From JAAYQA01 sp964510345 (GTDB taxonomy: Bacteria; Bacillota; Clostridia; Tissierellales; Peptoniphilaceae), in NCBI GenBank assembly GCA_964510345.1, contig CAZEBB010000010.1, positions 1 to 52,496 of the forward strand: a stretch of DNA of 52,496 bases, in the 5' to 3' direction. The stretch's first letter is position 1; each line of letters opens with the position of its first letter. The notes beneath the pieces are model-generated. The model did not search any database. It was not told where the DNA came from and saw only the letters and a list, made by a program, of their open reading frames with translations. Of this stretch, positions 17,341-24,783 are shown in pieces. Position numbers and translations under genes: made by a program.

Positions 17341-17886
17341 ATGAAAAATCGTAGAGTTCAAATGTTGACCGAAGGCGGGATTATGATTGCATTGGCAGCG
17401 ATTCTATCACAGATCACGCCATTTCAAATGCCTCAGGGTGGGTCGATCTCGCTGGGTGGAATGGTGCCGATCCTATTGTATGCCGTGCGATGGGGTGCGG
17501 GGCCGGGGGTTCTCGTCGGCATCGCGTTCGGGATCCTCGACTTCATCTTGCGTCCGTCGTTCTTTTCGATCCCGCAAATGCTCCTGGATTACCCGATCGC
17601 CTATGGGATGTTGGGCATCGCGGGCTTCGGCAAGCGTGCGGCAGAAAACGAAAACGGGTTGATCCCGATGGTCGTATTCAGCGTGATCGGAATTATTGGG
17701 CGATACGCTGCAGCGGTCGCTTCCGGGTTTGTATTTTTTGCAAACTATGCCCCCGCGGGCATGGATCCTCTATGGTATTCAATCACCTACAATGCGTCCT
17801 ATCTGCTACCGGATGCGGCGATTGCCGTACTGCTCTTGGTCCTGCTCTATCGGCCGGTGATGAAGCGCCTGCCGGCTGTACGATGA
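17341..17886 (+). CDS. thiT: Energy-coupled thiamine transporter S component ThiT
   Basis: A 181-residue, six-helix membrane protein, the thiamine-binding S component of an ECF transporter. The signature MPQGGSISLGGMVPILLYA lies near residues 38-56, and GRYAAAVASGFVFF near 119-132, both typical of ThiT. The ATG directly follows the riboswitch terminator T-run, which is unusually tight. The stop overlaps the thiN start as ATGA. The shared ECF ATPase and T subunits are not in this window. Confidence 0.93.
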   Translation: MKNRRVQMLTEGGIMIALAAILSQITPFQMPQGGSISLGGMVPILLYAVRWGAGPGVLVGIAFGILDFILRPSFFSIPQMLLDYPIAYGMLGIAGFGKRAAENENGLIPMVVFSVIGIIGRYAAAVASGFVFFANYAPAGMDPLWYSITYNASYLLPDAAIAVLLLVLLYRPVMKRLPAVR

Positions 17887-18524
17887 GCCATCTGAAGAAG
17901 GGGCTCATCGTCGGGAGCGGGAGTCACCCGCCGGTTGCGGTCCTACTAAAAGCGGTTCAGGAGAGCGACTGGACCATCTGCGCGGATGGAGGAGCTGCAT
18001 ACTTTCGAGAAGCAAACTGTCTTCCCGATCTCCTATTGGGCGATTTTGACTCTGCGTCTCCGGATGACATTCAATATTTGGTTGATCAGGGAGTCGCGAC
18101 CGATCGATATCCTTCAGAAAAGGACGAAACAGATCTTGAGCTCGCCGTTCGATTGATGGAAGAGCGCGGCATACGACACATCACTTTGCTCGGCGCCACC
18201 GGTAGCCGCTTGGATCATACTTTCTTCAATGCGATGATTCTGTTGTCCGGACAAAAGCGCGGTATCGAAATCGTACTCATCGACGAGACAAACGAGATAC
18301 GCGCACTGCAAGCGCAGATGACAATCCTTAAGCAGCCGGGCTATTTATCCCTATTGGCGGTCGATGAACACATCGTGGTGAGCCTAATCGGTGTTAAATA
18401 TCCTTTGGAGCGTCATCAAATTGATCGGGGCTCCAGTCTCGGCGTCAGCAACGAGATCGTCCAAGATCATGCGACTGTGATATGCCACCGTGGCAAAGGG
18501 CTGTTGATCCTGTCTCGTGATTGA
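17883..18524 (+). CDS. thiN: Thiamine pyrophosphokinase
   Basis: A 213-residue enzyme that pyrophosphorylates thiamine to TPP with ATP. Motifs are CADGGAAYF (about residues 31-39), LLLGDFDSASPD (about 48-59), YPSEKDETDLELAV and LLGATGSRLDH, with the C-terminal beta domain carrying SNEIV. The start at 17883 overlaps the thiT stop. The frame stays open far upstream inside thiT, but that part has no family character. Import and activation of thiamine are thus under one riboswitch. Confidence 0.93.
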   Translation: MSHLKKGLIVGSGSHPPVAVLLKAVQESDWTICADGGAAYFREANCLPDLLLGDFDSASPDDIQYLVDQGVATDRYPSEKDETDLELAVRLMEERGIRHITLLGATGSRLDHTFFNAMILLSGQKRGIEIVLIDETNEIRALQAQMTILKQPGYLSLLAVDEHIVVSLIGVKYPLERHQIDRGSSLGVSNEIVQDHATVICHRGKGLLILSRD

Positions 18525-18535
18525 GAACACTAAAA

Positions 18536-18563
18536 AAGAGCTGTCCAATTGAGGACGGCTCTT
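18536..18563 (-). terminator. Terminator between convergent thiN and rpmB
   Basis: AAGAGCTGTCC (18536-18546) pairs with GGACGGCTCTT (18553-18563) with one G-U. On the minus strand the hairpin is followed by a run of T, so it is a strong rpmB terminator. On the plus strand the tail is CTTGTT, so it is weaker for thiN. Confidence 0.85.
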
Positions 18564-18567
18564 CTTG

Positions 18568-18759
18568 TTATGCCGGTCGTTCGACTTTTCCGGATCGCAG
18601 GCAACGGCTGCAGACGTTGACGCGCTGCACGCTTCCGTTGATGACTGCGCGGACTTTTCGGATATTGGGAGACCAGGATCGGTTGATCTTTTTGTTTGAG
18701 AACGTAACGATATGTCCAAAGGATTTGGTCTTTCCACATACTACACATTTTTTCGCCAT
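18568..18759 (-). CDS. rpmB: 50S ribosomal protein L28
   Basis: A 63-residue L28. It begins MAKKCVVCGKTKSFG and has CSRCLRSGKV near the C-terminus, so it carries the zinc-binding four-Cys form (CxxC plus CxxC). The internal NKKINRSWSPNIRKV is typical. It is a single-gene unit on the minus strand with its own promoter, a structured leader and a terminator. Confidence 0.97.
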   Translation of the reverse strand: MAKKCVVCGKTKSFGHIVTFSNKKINRSWSPNIRKVRAVINGSVQRVNVCSRCLRSGKVERPA

Positions 18760-18776
18760 AGTGACACCCCCTGCCG

Positions 18777-18820
18777 GTCTGCTTATTCAGACGTAAAGTG
18801 CATGTCCTTAGGTTAAGGAC
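18777..18820 (-). promoter_or_regulatory. Two hairpins in the rpmB 5' leader
   Basis: On the minus strand the L28 leader contains GTCCTTA-ACC-TAAGGAC (18804-18820), a perfect 7-bp stem, and GTCTG-AATAAG-CAGAC (18777-18792), a perfect 5-bp stem. The start codon is about 18 nt downstream. Such leaders often bind the ribosomal protein for autoregulation, but I do not recognise a named family. Confidence 0.5.
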
Positions 18821-18830
18821 AACTTCGGTT

Positions 18831-18860
18831 ATTATAGCATAGAAGCTGTTTTCTTTGCAA
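18831..18860 (-). promoter_or_regulatory. rpmB promoter
   Basis: On the minus strand TTGCAA (18855-18860) is followed after 18 nt by TATAAT (18831-18836), extended as TGCTATAAT. TTGCAA is palindromic and also serves as the -35 of the divergent asp23 promoter. Confidence 0.7.
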
Positions 18861-18883
18861 GAACCCCAGTGTACTGGTATAAT
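18855..18883 (+). promoter_or_regulatory. asp23-fakA promoter
   Basis: TTGCAA (18855-18860), a 17-nt spacer and a perfect TATAAT (18878-18883). The -35 is physically the same hexamer as the rpmB -35 on the other strand. The start codon of the Asp23 gene is at 18941. Confidence 0.75.
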
Positions 18884-18940
18884 AAACCTTGATTAACAAA
18901 GGAATAGGAAAGCAAAACTTGGAATAAAGGAGGGGTTGTC

Positions 18941-19291
18941 ATGCCGGGTCGTATGATCAACCGGTACGGGACGATTACGATTTCTGATCCCGTGATCGCA
19001 GCCATCGCAAGCTCCACTGCCATGCAAAGTTATGGTATCGTGGGATTGGCCAGCCACGATTTAAAGGAAGGCCTGATCGAATTATTAAAGCATGAGAATT
19101 TAGGCAAAGGGGTCAAGGTGATCACGCAGGGGAATATGATCACTATCATTGTCAATATCGTTGTCGAATACGACGTTCGCTTAAGCGTCGTCACCCAGAA
19201 TATAATCGAATCAGTCAGATTTAATGTCGAGCGCGCAACCGGACTCACCGTTAAGGAAGTCATCGTACTCGTTCAAGATATTCGAGTGTAA
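18941..19291 (+). CDS. Asp23/Gls24 family envelope stress protein (YloU-like)
   Basis: A 116-residue protein of the Asp23/YloU family. It begins MPGRMINRYGTITISDPVI and carries the alternating beta-strand/helix pattern with GVKVITQGNMITI and ERATGLTVKEVIVLVQDI. Members associate with the membrane and cell-wall stress responses, but the molecular role is unclear. AGGAGG precedes it. It is always found just before the DAK-like fakA gene in Bacillota, as here (11 nt gap). Confidence 0.92.
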   Translation: MPGRMINRYGTITISDPVIAAIASSTAMQSYGIVGLASHDLKEGLIELLKHENLGKGVKVITQGNMITIIVNIVVEYDVRLSVVTQNIIESVRFNVERATGLTVKEVIVLVQDIRV

Positions 19292-19302
19292 CGGAGAAGC
19301 GT

Positions 19303-20937
19303 ATGAAAGAAATCGGTGTACAAGAGTTTAAGCGCGCATTTGTCAGCGCTTATCACTCTTTAGAAAGAAATAAAGAACATGTCAATGCACTCAATGTCTT
19401 TCCGGTCCCTGATGGGGACACGGGAACAAATATGTCGTTGACATTGAAATCGGCCATTCGACAACTGGAACAATCGGACTGTCATAGCATCTACGATGTG
19501 GCAAAAGCGGTCTCCAACGGAGCGCTGATGGGTGCCAGAGGGAACTCCGGCGTCATCTTGTCGCAAGTTTTTCGCGGATTTGCGCGCGGGTTGAAAGATG
19601 CCGACTCGCTAAATGTGCATACTTTTACCAATGCGTTAAAAGAAGCATCACAAACGGCGTACAAGGCGGTGATGCGACCGACCGAGGGCACAATGCTTAC
19701 GGTCATGCGCGAAATGGCCGAATTTGCCGAAAAAGACGAGAACAATATCGCCGACTTGGATGAATTTGCGAAAGCTGTGCTCAAAGCGGGAGAGATCAGC
19801 CTGCAACATACACCGGAGCTTCTTCCGATATTGAAAGAAGCAAATGTCGTGGACGCCGGTGGAAAGGGGCTTCTCTTGTTGTTGCAGGGAGCTTTGCAGC
19901 AGGAAGAAGGCGAAATGCCGATTGACTTTACCTCTGCACTGGAAGATTACGATCAAAAAGTGCGCGCGCAGATGAAGGTGTCCGGGGACATCGAATTCGG
20001 CTATTGTACGGAGCTGATGATTCAAGGACAAAATATTGACATCGATTCGCTTCGCGAAAAACTGTCCGCGGAAGGGGATTCTCATCTGGTTGTCGGCGAC
20101 GACAATCGCGTCAAAATCCACCTGCACACGAATAATCCCGGATATGTTCTACAGGAAGCCGCGAAACTAGGCTCACTGCACGATATCAAGATCGACAATA
20201 TGCGAGAGCAATACGCGCAATTGACCGACGCGGTTCCGATTGTTCACGAACAGAAAACGCAAGTCGAAAAGAAGCCGAAAGAAAAATACGGCTTTATCGC
20301 CGTGTCATCCGGAGACGGACTCAACGGAATCTTCCGCGACCTCGGCGTCAATGCCGTGATCCACGGCGGGCAGACGATGAACCCGTCCACCGAAGACATT
20401 TTGGCGGCGATTCAAGACGTTTCTGCAGAGACGACATTCGTATTACCCAATAACGGCAATATCGTCCTCGCGGCGAATCAAGCGGCGAAACTTACGAGCA
20501 GCAATGTGATCGTCGTACCGACGAAGACGATCCCCGAAGGCTTCACGGCGATGCTCCATTTTGATGCCGAACAAGATCCGCAGACCAATCGCAAGGCGAT
20601 GGAAGAGGCGCGTGAGACCGTTCGTACGGCTGAAATCACGTATGCGGTCCGCGACACCAGCATCAATGGGAAGAAGATCGTTAAAGGCAACTTCATCGGG
20701 CTGGAAGGGGATACCATCCATGCGACCGGAAAAGATGTGGGACGCGTTGTCACTCAATTGTTGGATAAGACGGTGACGGACGATTCGATGCTCATTACGA
20801 TTTTCTACGGTGAGGACACGACGGAAAAAGACGCGCAGAAAGTCTTGGAGTCGGTGCGCAAGAAATACCCGGACAAAGATGTAGAACTTTCGCGTGGCGG
20901 ACAACCGTTGTATTTCTATATTTTCTCGATTGAGTAA
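19303..20937 (+). CDS. fakA: DAK domain fatty acid kinase subunit FakA (YloV)
   Basis: A 544-residue kinase that phosphorylates FakB-bound fatty acids to acyl-phosphate. The N-terminal DhaL/DAK2 domain (about 1-200) has the Mg-ATP motif NVFPVPDGDTGTNMS (Asp at about 37-39) and GARGNSGVILSQ. The middle domain contains FGYCTELMIQG. The C-terminal domain (about 325-544) resembles the DegV-like module. Acyl-phosphate feeds PlsX/PlsY; plsX is at 27560. No fakB is in the window. A decayed terminator and then a real one follow. Confidence 0.9.
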   Translation: MKEIGVQEFKRAFVSAYHSLERNKEHVNALNVFPVPDGDTGTNMSLTLKSAIRQLEQSDCHSIYDVAKAVSNGALMGARGNSGVILSQVFRGFARGLKDADSLNVHTFTNALKEASQTAYKAVMRPTEGTMLTVMREMAEFAEKDENNIADLDEFAKAVLKAGEISLQHTPELLPILKEANVVDAGGKGLLLLLQGALQQEEGEMPIDFTSALEDYDQKVRAQMKVSGDIEFGYCTELMIQGQNIDIDSLREKLSAEGDSHLVVGDDNRVKIHLHTNNPGYVLQEAAKLGSLHDIKIDNMREQYAQLTDAVPIVHEQKTQVEKKPKEKYGFIAVSSGDGLNGIFRDLGVNAVIHGGQTMNPSTEDILAAIQDVSAETTFVLPNNGNIVLAANQAAKLTSSNVIVVPTKTIPEGFTAMLHFDAEQDPQTNRKAMEEARETVRTAEITYAVRDTSINGKKIVKGNFIGLEGDTIHATGKDVGRVVTQLLDKTVTDDSMLITIFYGEDTTEKDAQKVLESVRKKYPDKDVELSRGGQPLYFYIFSIE

Positions 20938-20940
20938 ACG

Positions 20941-20964
20941 AAATTAGCACTTTGGGGCTGGTTG
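20941..20964 (+). terminator. Degenerate copy of the fakA/recG terminator
   Basis: This 24-nt stretch matches 21115-21138 at 19 of 24 positions and can fold weakly (AATTAGC with GCTGGTT, two G-U pairs), but it lacks a T-run. It looks like a decayed duplicate of the good terminator, with a repeat element between the two. Confidence 0.4.
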
Positions 20965-20985
20965 AGATTGATGAAAAGTCCCACG

Positions 20986-21091
20986 CGTCATCTCTACCAA
21001 GCATCTTTTCGCGAGTGGAGAGATCTCTGTATCGCAAAGTCACGTGTATAACGAGAACCTCACAGCGGAAGAACACCGCCTCAGGATGACG
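20986..21091. repeat. 106-bp non-coding repeat-like element with 7-bp terminal inverted repeats
   Basis: The ends are CGTCATC (20986-20992) and GATGACG (21085-21091), perfect inverted repeats. On the minus strand it begins CGTCATCCTGAGGC and ends AGATGACG, with an internal AGATCTCTCCACTCGCG. This is the recognisable shape of a widespread class of GTCATCCTGAG-type dispersed intergenic repeats in bacteria (recalled from memory). It holds no gene. Confidence 0.5.
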
Positions 21092-21114
21092 AATTCTGTG
21101 TTTATCTACACTCT

Positions 21115-21140
21115 AAATCAGCACTTCGGTGCTGATTTTT
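21115..21140 (+). terminator. Terminator before recG
   Basis: AAATCAGCAC (21115-21124) pairs perfectly with GTGCTGATTT (21129-21138) around a stable TTCG tetraloop, ending in TTTTT. It separates fakA from recG. The recG ribosome binding site follows 5 nt later. Confidence 0.85.
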
Positions 21141-21153
21141 ACTAGGAGGACCT

Positions 21154-23178
21154 ATGATTAAAGGAATGGGACCGAAAAAACAGGAATTGCTCAGAAAACT
21201 GGGCGTGCGCGCGGAGACGGACCTGCTGTTTCAGTTTCCGAGGCAGTACGAGGACCGGAGCGTGAAACTCAATGTCGACGAACTCGTGGACGAGGAGTAC
21301 GCCTATGTCACGGTGACGATCAGCTCGCAGGTGCATACGCGTTTTCTGAGGCGTGGCATGCGAATCAGCCGTTGTGACGCGACGGACGGCACCGGATTCC
21401 TGAGTTTGGTCTTCTTTAATCAACCCTATATCGCCAAGTGGCTCAAGCCGAATCATACCTATGATGTATACGGCAAAGTGAAGCGTAAGAACCATGCGAT
21501 CGAAATCATCAACCCGGTGATCGAGCCGAAGGGCGGCCATAAGACGGGTCGGATCGTACCGATCTATGCGCTGACGAAAGGGATCTCACAAAATGACATG
21601 TGGTCGTTCACCGCACAGGCGTTGGATTTGTATGTCGACGATCTGCCGACGATTCTTCCCGAGGACATTGTAAAGAGCCGCGAGTTGCACGAGAAGCCAT
21701 GGGCGGTTCGTCAGATTCATCGACCCGACAGTCAACAGAGTTTGGAAGCGGCCTATCGGACTTTAGTGTATGAAGAATTTTTTATCTTCTCTCTCGGTAT
21801 GAGGATCATCAAAAAGAGTCAAAAGAAGAACCGAGCGCCGGTGATCGCTCGCTCCGATTTGGCAGACTTGCGGGCTCGCCTGCCCTATGCATTAACCGAT
21901 GCGCAGGAACGCGCATACCAAGAGATCGCTGCGGATGTAGAGAGCGGCGTGCCGATGAACCGCCTGTTACAGGGAGATGTCGGATCGGGGAAGACGATCG
22001 TCGCCTTCATGGCAATGGTCCTCGCCTATCAATCGGGGTATCAGTCGGCCTTTATGGCGCCGACGGAAATACTGGCAAAACAGCATATGGCGTCTTTGAC
22101 GGAGCTGCTTCAGTTTACCGGGGTACGTATCGGACTGCTTCTCGGCAGCACGCCGCCGAAGGAAAAGAAAATCCTCCTGTCACAGCTGGAAAACGGAGCG
22201 ATCGATATGCTCGTGAGCACGCACGCAATGATCCAGGAAGGCGTACAGTTTCAAAATCTCGCGCTGACCGTCACCGACGAACAGCACCGCTTCGGGGTCA
22301 AGCAGCGTGCGTCGGCGTCTGAGAAAGGTGAAAACCCGCACGTGCTCGTCATGTCGGCGACGCCGATTCCGAGGACGCTCGCACTCTTATGGTATGGAGA
22401 TCTCGATATATCGACGATCGACGAACTTCCCAAGGGGCGAATCCCGATCGAGACCATCGTCATCACACCACAGCATGAGGCGCGTATGGCGGAGTTTGTG
22501 CGAAAGAATATCGAAAACGGGCGTCAGGCCTTTATTATCTGCCCGTTGATTGAAGAAAATGAGGAGCTCGCCGTAGAAGCGGTGGAGAGCCTCTACGAAA
22601 GACTGCGTAAGACACTGTTTCAAAACCAGAGGGTCGGCCTCTTGCACGGAAAGAAGACTCCGCAGGACAAGGACCAAATCATGCGTAATTTTGCCGAAAA
22701 CAAGCTGGATATTTTGATCGCGACGACGGTGATCGAAGTCGGGATCGATATCCCCAATGCCAATGTGATTGCGATCTACAATGCGGAGCGATTCGGACTG
22801 GCACAGTTGCACCAATTGCGTGGCCGCGTCGGACGAGGAGAACACGCGTCGTATTGTATATTGATCAATAGCGGCGAGACGAACGAGGCGATGGAGCGTA
22901 TGCGCATCATGCAGAGCACGACAGACGGTTATGTGATCGCACAGGAAGATTTGCAGATGCGTGGAACCGGTGAGTTGCTGGGTACTCGGCAGCACGGAAT
23001 GCCGGCGCTGATGATCGGCGACTTGCATCGGGACAAAAAGATCTTTGAAACCGCCCGAGAAGACGCGATCCGGATTGCGGATGCGGACCCTGATCTGTCT
23101 TCGGAGGAGCACCGTTGGATTCGCCTACGCGTCAGTGAAAAGTTCTCCGATGTCGGAGACGGCATTATATTGAATTGA
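21154..23178 (+). CDS. recG: ATP-dependent DNA helicase RecG
   Basis: A 674-residue helicase that regresses stalled forks and branch-migrates junctions. It begins MIKGMGPKKQELLRKLGV, a helix-hairpin-helix-like wedge lead, with an OB wedge domain at about 45-140. Helicase motifs are GDVGSGKTIVAF (Walker A), DEQHRFGVKQR (DEQH box), VMSATPIPRTL, VIEVGIDIPNANV and QLRGRVGRGEH. It is slightly short at the N-terminus relative to the family. AGGAGGACCT places the start. Confidence 0.96.
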   Translation: MIKGMGPKKQELLRKLGVRAETDLLFQFPRQYEDRSVKLNVDELVDEEYAYVTVTISSQVHTRFLRRGMRISRCDATDGTGFLSLVFFNQPYIAKWLKPNHTYDVYGKVKRKNHAIEIINPVIEPKGGHKTGRIVPIYALTKGISQNDMWSFTAQALDLYVDDLPTILPEDIVKSRELHEKPWAVRQIHRPDSQQSLEAAYRTLVYEEFFIFSLGMRIIKKSQKKNRAPVIARSDLADLRARLPYALTDAQERAYQEIAADVESGVPMNRLLQGDVGSGKTIVAFMAMVLAYQSGYQSAFMAPTEILAKQHMASLTELLQFTGVRIGLLLGSTPPKEKKILLSQLENGAIDMLVSTHAMIQEGVQFQNLALTVTDEQHRFGVKQRASASEKGENPHVLVMSATPIPRTLALLWYGDLDISTIDELPKGRIPIETIVITPQHEARMAEFVRKNIENGRQAFIICPLIEENEELAVEAVESLYERLRKTLFQNQRVGLLHGKKTPQDKDQIMRNFAENKLDILIATTVIEVGIDIPNANVIAIYNAERFGLAQLHQLRGRVGRGEHASYCILINSGETNEAMERMRIMQSTTDGYVIAQEDLQMRGTGELLGTRQHGMPALMIGDLHRDKKIFETAREDAIRIADADPDLSSEEHRWIRLRVSEKFSDVGDGIILN

Positions 23179-23185
23179 GGAAAAG

Positions 23186-23764
23186 ATGAGGATTATTGCC
23201 GGAGATTTAAAGGGAATGCGGCTATTTTCTCCCAAGGATTTGCCCATAAGACCTACAGAAGATCGCACGCGGGAAACGCTGTTTAACATTCTGCAACCGA
23301 TCGTACCCGACGCCTTGGTGCTGGATCTCTATGGCGGCACCGGTGCGGTAGCACTCGAGTTCTTAAGCCGCGGCGCTGGATTTGCTCATATCAACGATCT
23401 GTCAAAAGACAGTATCCGACTGATCATGAAAAATGTCGCGCATACGAAAATGGAAGAGCGCTGCCTGATCACCAATGCGGATGCGGTGCGTAAACTGAAA
23501 AAAATGCAACGGATGGAAATTCGCTTTGATTATATATACATCGACCCCCCATTTGGGGAGGGCTTTGTCAAGAGAGCATTAACGGCGATTGACATTTGTG
23601 ATATACTAAGTGCAAATGGGCTCGTTATCACGGAGCAGGAGAGAGGGGCACAGCCCGTAGCCGTCGAATCCCTGACCTGTTTTGATACCCGAGTTCAAGG
23701 AGCAAAGTCTCTACACTTTTATCGAGGAGCCAACCATGCGAGCTGTCTACCCGGGGAGTTTTGA
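23186..23764 (+). CDS. rsmD: 16S rRNA (guanine-966-N2) methyltransferase
   Basis: A 192-residue methyltransferase beginning MRIIAGDLKGMRLFSP. The SAM-binding motif is VLDLYGGTGAVALEFLSRGA. The catalytic motif is YIDPPFGEGF, a DPPF form of the family's DPPY. TRPTEDRTRETLFNIL-type sequence (PTEDRTRETLFN) precedes it, as usual. It overlaps coaD by 29 nt, the classic rsmD-coaD arrangement. Its ribosome binding site GAGGAAAAG follows the recG stop. Confidence 0.94.
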   Translation: MRIIAGDLKGMRLFSPKDLPIRPTEDRTRETLFNILQPIVPDALVLDLYGGTGAVALEFLSRGAGFAHINDLSKDSIRLIMKNVAHTKMEERCLITNADAVRKLKKMQRMEIRFDYIYIDPPFGEGFVKRALTAIDICDILSANGLVITEQERGAQPVAVESLTCFDTRVQGAKSLHFYRGANHASCLPGEF

Positions 23765-24212
23765 TCCGATCACCAATGGTCATATCGACATCATTCACCG
23801 CGCCTCTCAACTGTTTGACGAGGTGATTGTTGCGGTGCTCAATAATAGCCAGAAAACGTATCTGTTTTCGCTGGAAGAGCGGGAAGCCCTGGTGAAAGAG
23901 GTTATCGGCCAGTATGAGAACCTATCGGTGGATCATTTTTCGGGACTTTTGGTTGATTTCTCCAAACAAGCGGGTGTGGACGTCATCGTCCGCGGACTTC
24001 GCGCGGTGTCCGATTTCGAGTATGAAATGCAAATTTCACTGCTCAATCGGCAACTGTTGCCGGAACTGGAGACGGTATTTTTCGTTTCCACCGGCGAATA
24101 TGGTTACTTAAGTTCGAGTTTGGTACGGGAGGTCGCGCTGCATGGAGGCGATTTACAGTCATTTGTTCCTGAACCGGTAGAGCGGGCATTGCAGGAAAAA
24201 TTCGGGAGGTAA
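23736..24212 (+). CDS. coaD: Phosphopantetheine adenylyltransferase
   Basis: A 158-residue nucleotidyltransferase for the penultimate CoA step. It begins MRAVYPGSFDPITNGHIDII, giving the adenylyl-binding TxGH-type motif (TNGH). VIVRGLRAVSDFEYEMQ and YGYLSSSLVREVALHGGD (ISSSxVR-like) follow. The start at 23736 lies after CGAGGAG. A longer in-frame start at 23682 has no family sequence. It overlaps rsmD by 29 nt. Confidence 0.96.
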   Translation: MRAVYPGSFDPITNGHIDIIHRASQLFDEVIVAVLNNSQKTYLFSLEEREALVKEVIGQYENLSVDHFSGLLVDFSKQAGVDVIVRGLRAVSDFEYEMQISLLNRQLLPELETVFFVSTGEYGYLSSSLVREVALHGGDLQSFVPEPVERALQEKFGR

Positions 24213-24214
24213 AG

Positions 24215-24694
24215 ATGGATATTTTACAATTAATTGAAGAGATCGAAGACATTATCGATCAAGCCGGCTCGGTCCCATTGACAAAAAAAGTCATGGTCGA
24301 TGCGGATGAAATTTCGGAGATTTTAAACGAGATGCGTTCAAAACTTCCGGATGCCATCAGAGAAGCGACGGTGATCACGGAAGATCGCCAGGGGATCTTG
24401 GATGAAGCCAAACGCACGGCGGAACAAACCCGACAAGCGGCATTGGCCGATGCGGATCGCATCCGTAACGAAGCGCAACAACAAATGCAACGCATGATCA
24501 ACGAACACGATATCACCCAAAATGCGGAAAATCTAAGCAAAGACATCATCGCGAAATCCGAGCAAAATGCGCGCAATGTAACATTGCAAGCGACCACGTA
24601 TATCGACGATATGTTTGCCAGCACGCAGGACCGCTTAAAAGAAATGTTGTCGGCGATCGAAAGCAGCCGCAACGAACTCAGAAGAAGCAAGTAA
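24215..24694 (+). CDS. Coiled-coil protein of unknown function following coaD
   Basis: A 159-residue charged, helical protein starting MDILQLIEEIEDIIDQAG. From about residue 60 onward it is a long coiled coil rich in Ala, Gln, Glu and Arg (EAKRTAEQTRQAALADADRI), resembling ATP synthase subunit-b-like or DivIVA-like helices. There is no membrane segment and no nucleotide-binding motif. Proteins like it, often labelled ATPase, follow coaD in many clostridia. It is 2 nt after coaD with a GGGAGG ribosome binding site inside coaD. The function is unknown. Confidence 0.8.
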   Translation: MDILQLIEEIEDIIDQAGSVPLTKKVMVDADEISEILNEMRSKLPDAIREATVITEDRQGILDEAKRTAEQTRQAALADADRIRNEAQQQMQRMINEHDITQNAENLSKDIIAKSEQNARNVTLQATTYIDDMFASTQDRLKEMLSAIESSRNELRRSK

Positions 24695-24698
24695 CATC

Positions 24699-24719
24699 AA
24701 CCCCCGCAAGGGGGTTTTT
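24699..24719 (+). terminator. Terminator ending the recG-coaD operon
   Basis: AACCCCC (24699-24705), a GCAA loop and GGGGGTT (24710-24716), followed by T. It lies 5 nt after the coiled-coil gene. The remaining 65 nt up to the tmcAL stop show nothing further. Confidence 0.85.
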
Positions 24720-24783
24720 GAGTGCACATTAAGAGTAATCCGAACTCTCCTCACTTATTGAATCTCTATTCCCATCAACTTTC

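Noticed and set aside
17490..18524. An N-terminally extended thiN reading through thiT in another frame
   Set aside because: The first 131 codons overlap thiT and have no family character; ATG 17883 has the ATGA overlap and matches ThiN length.
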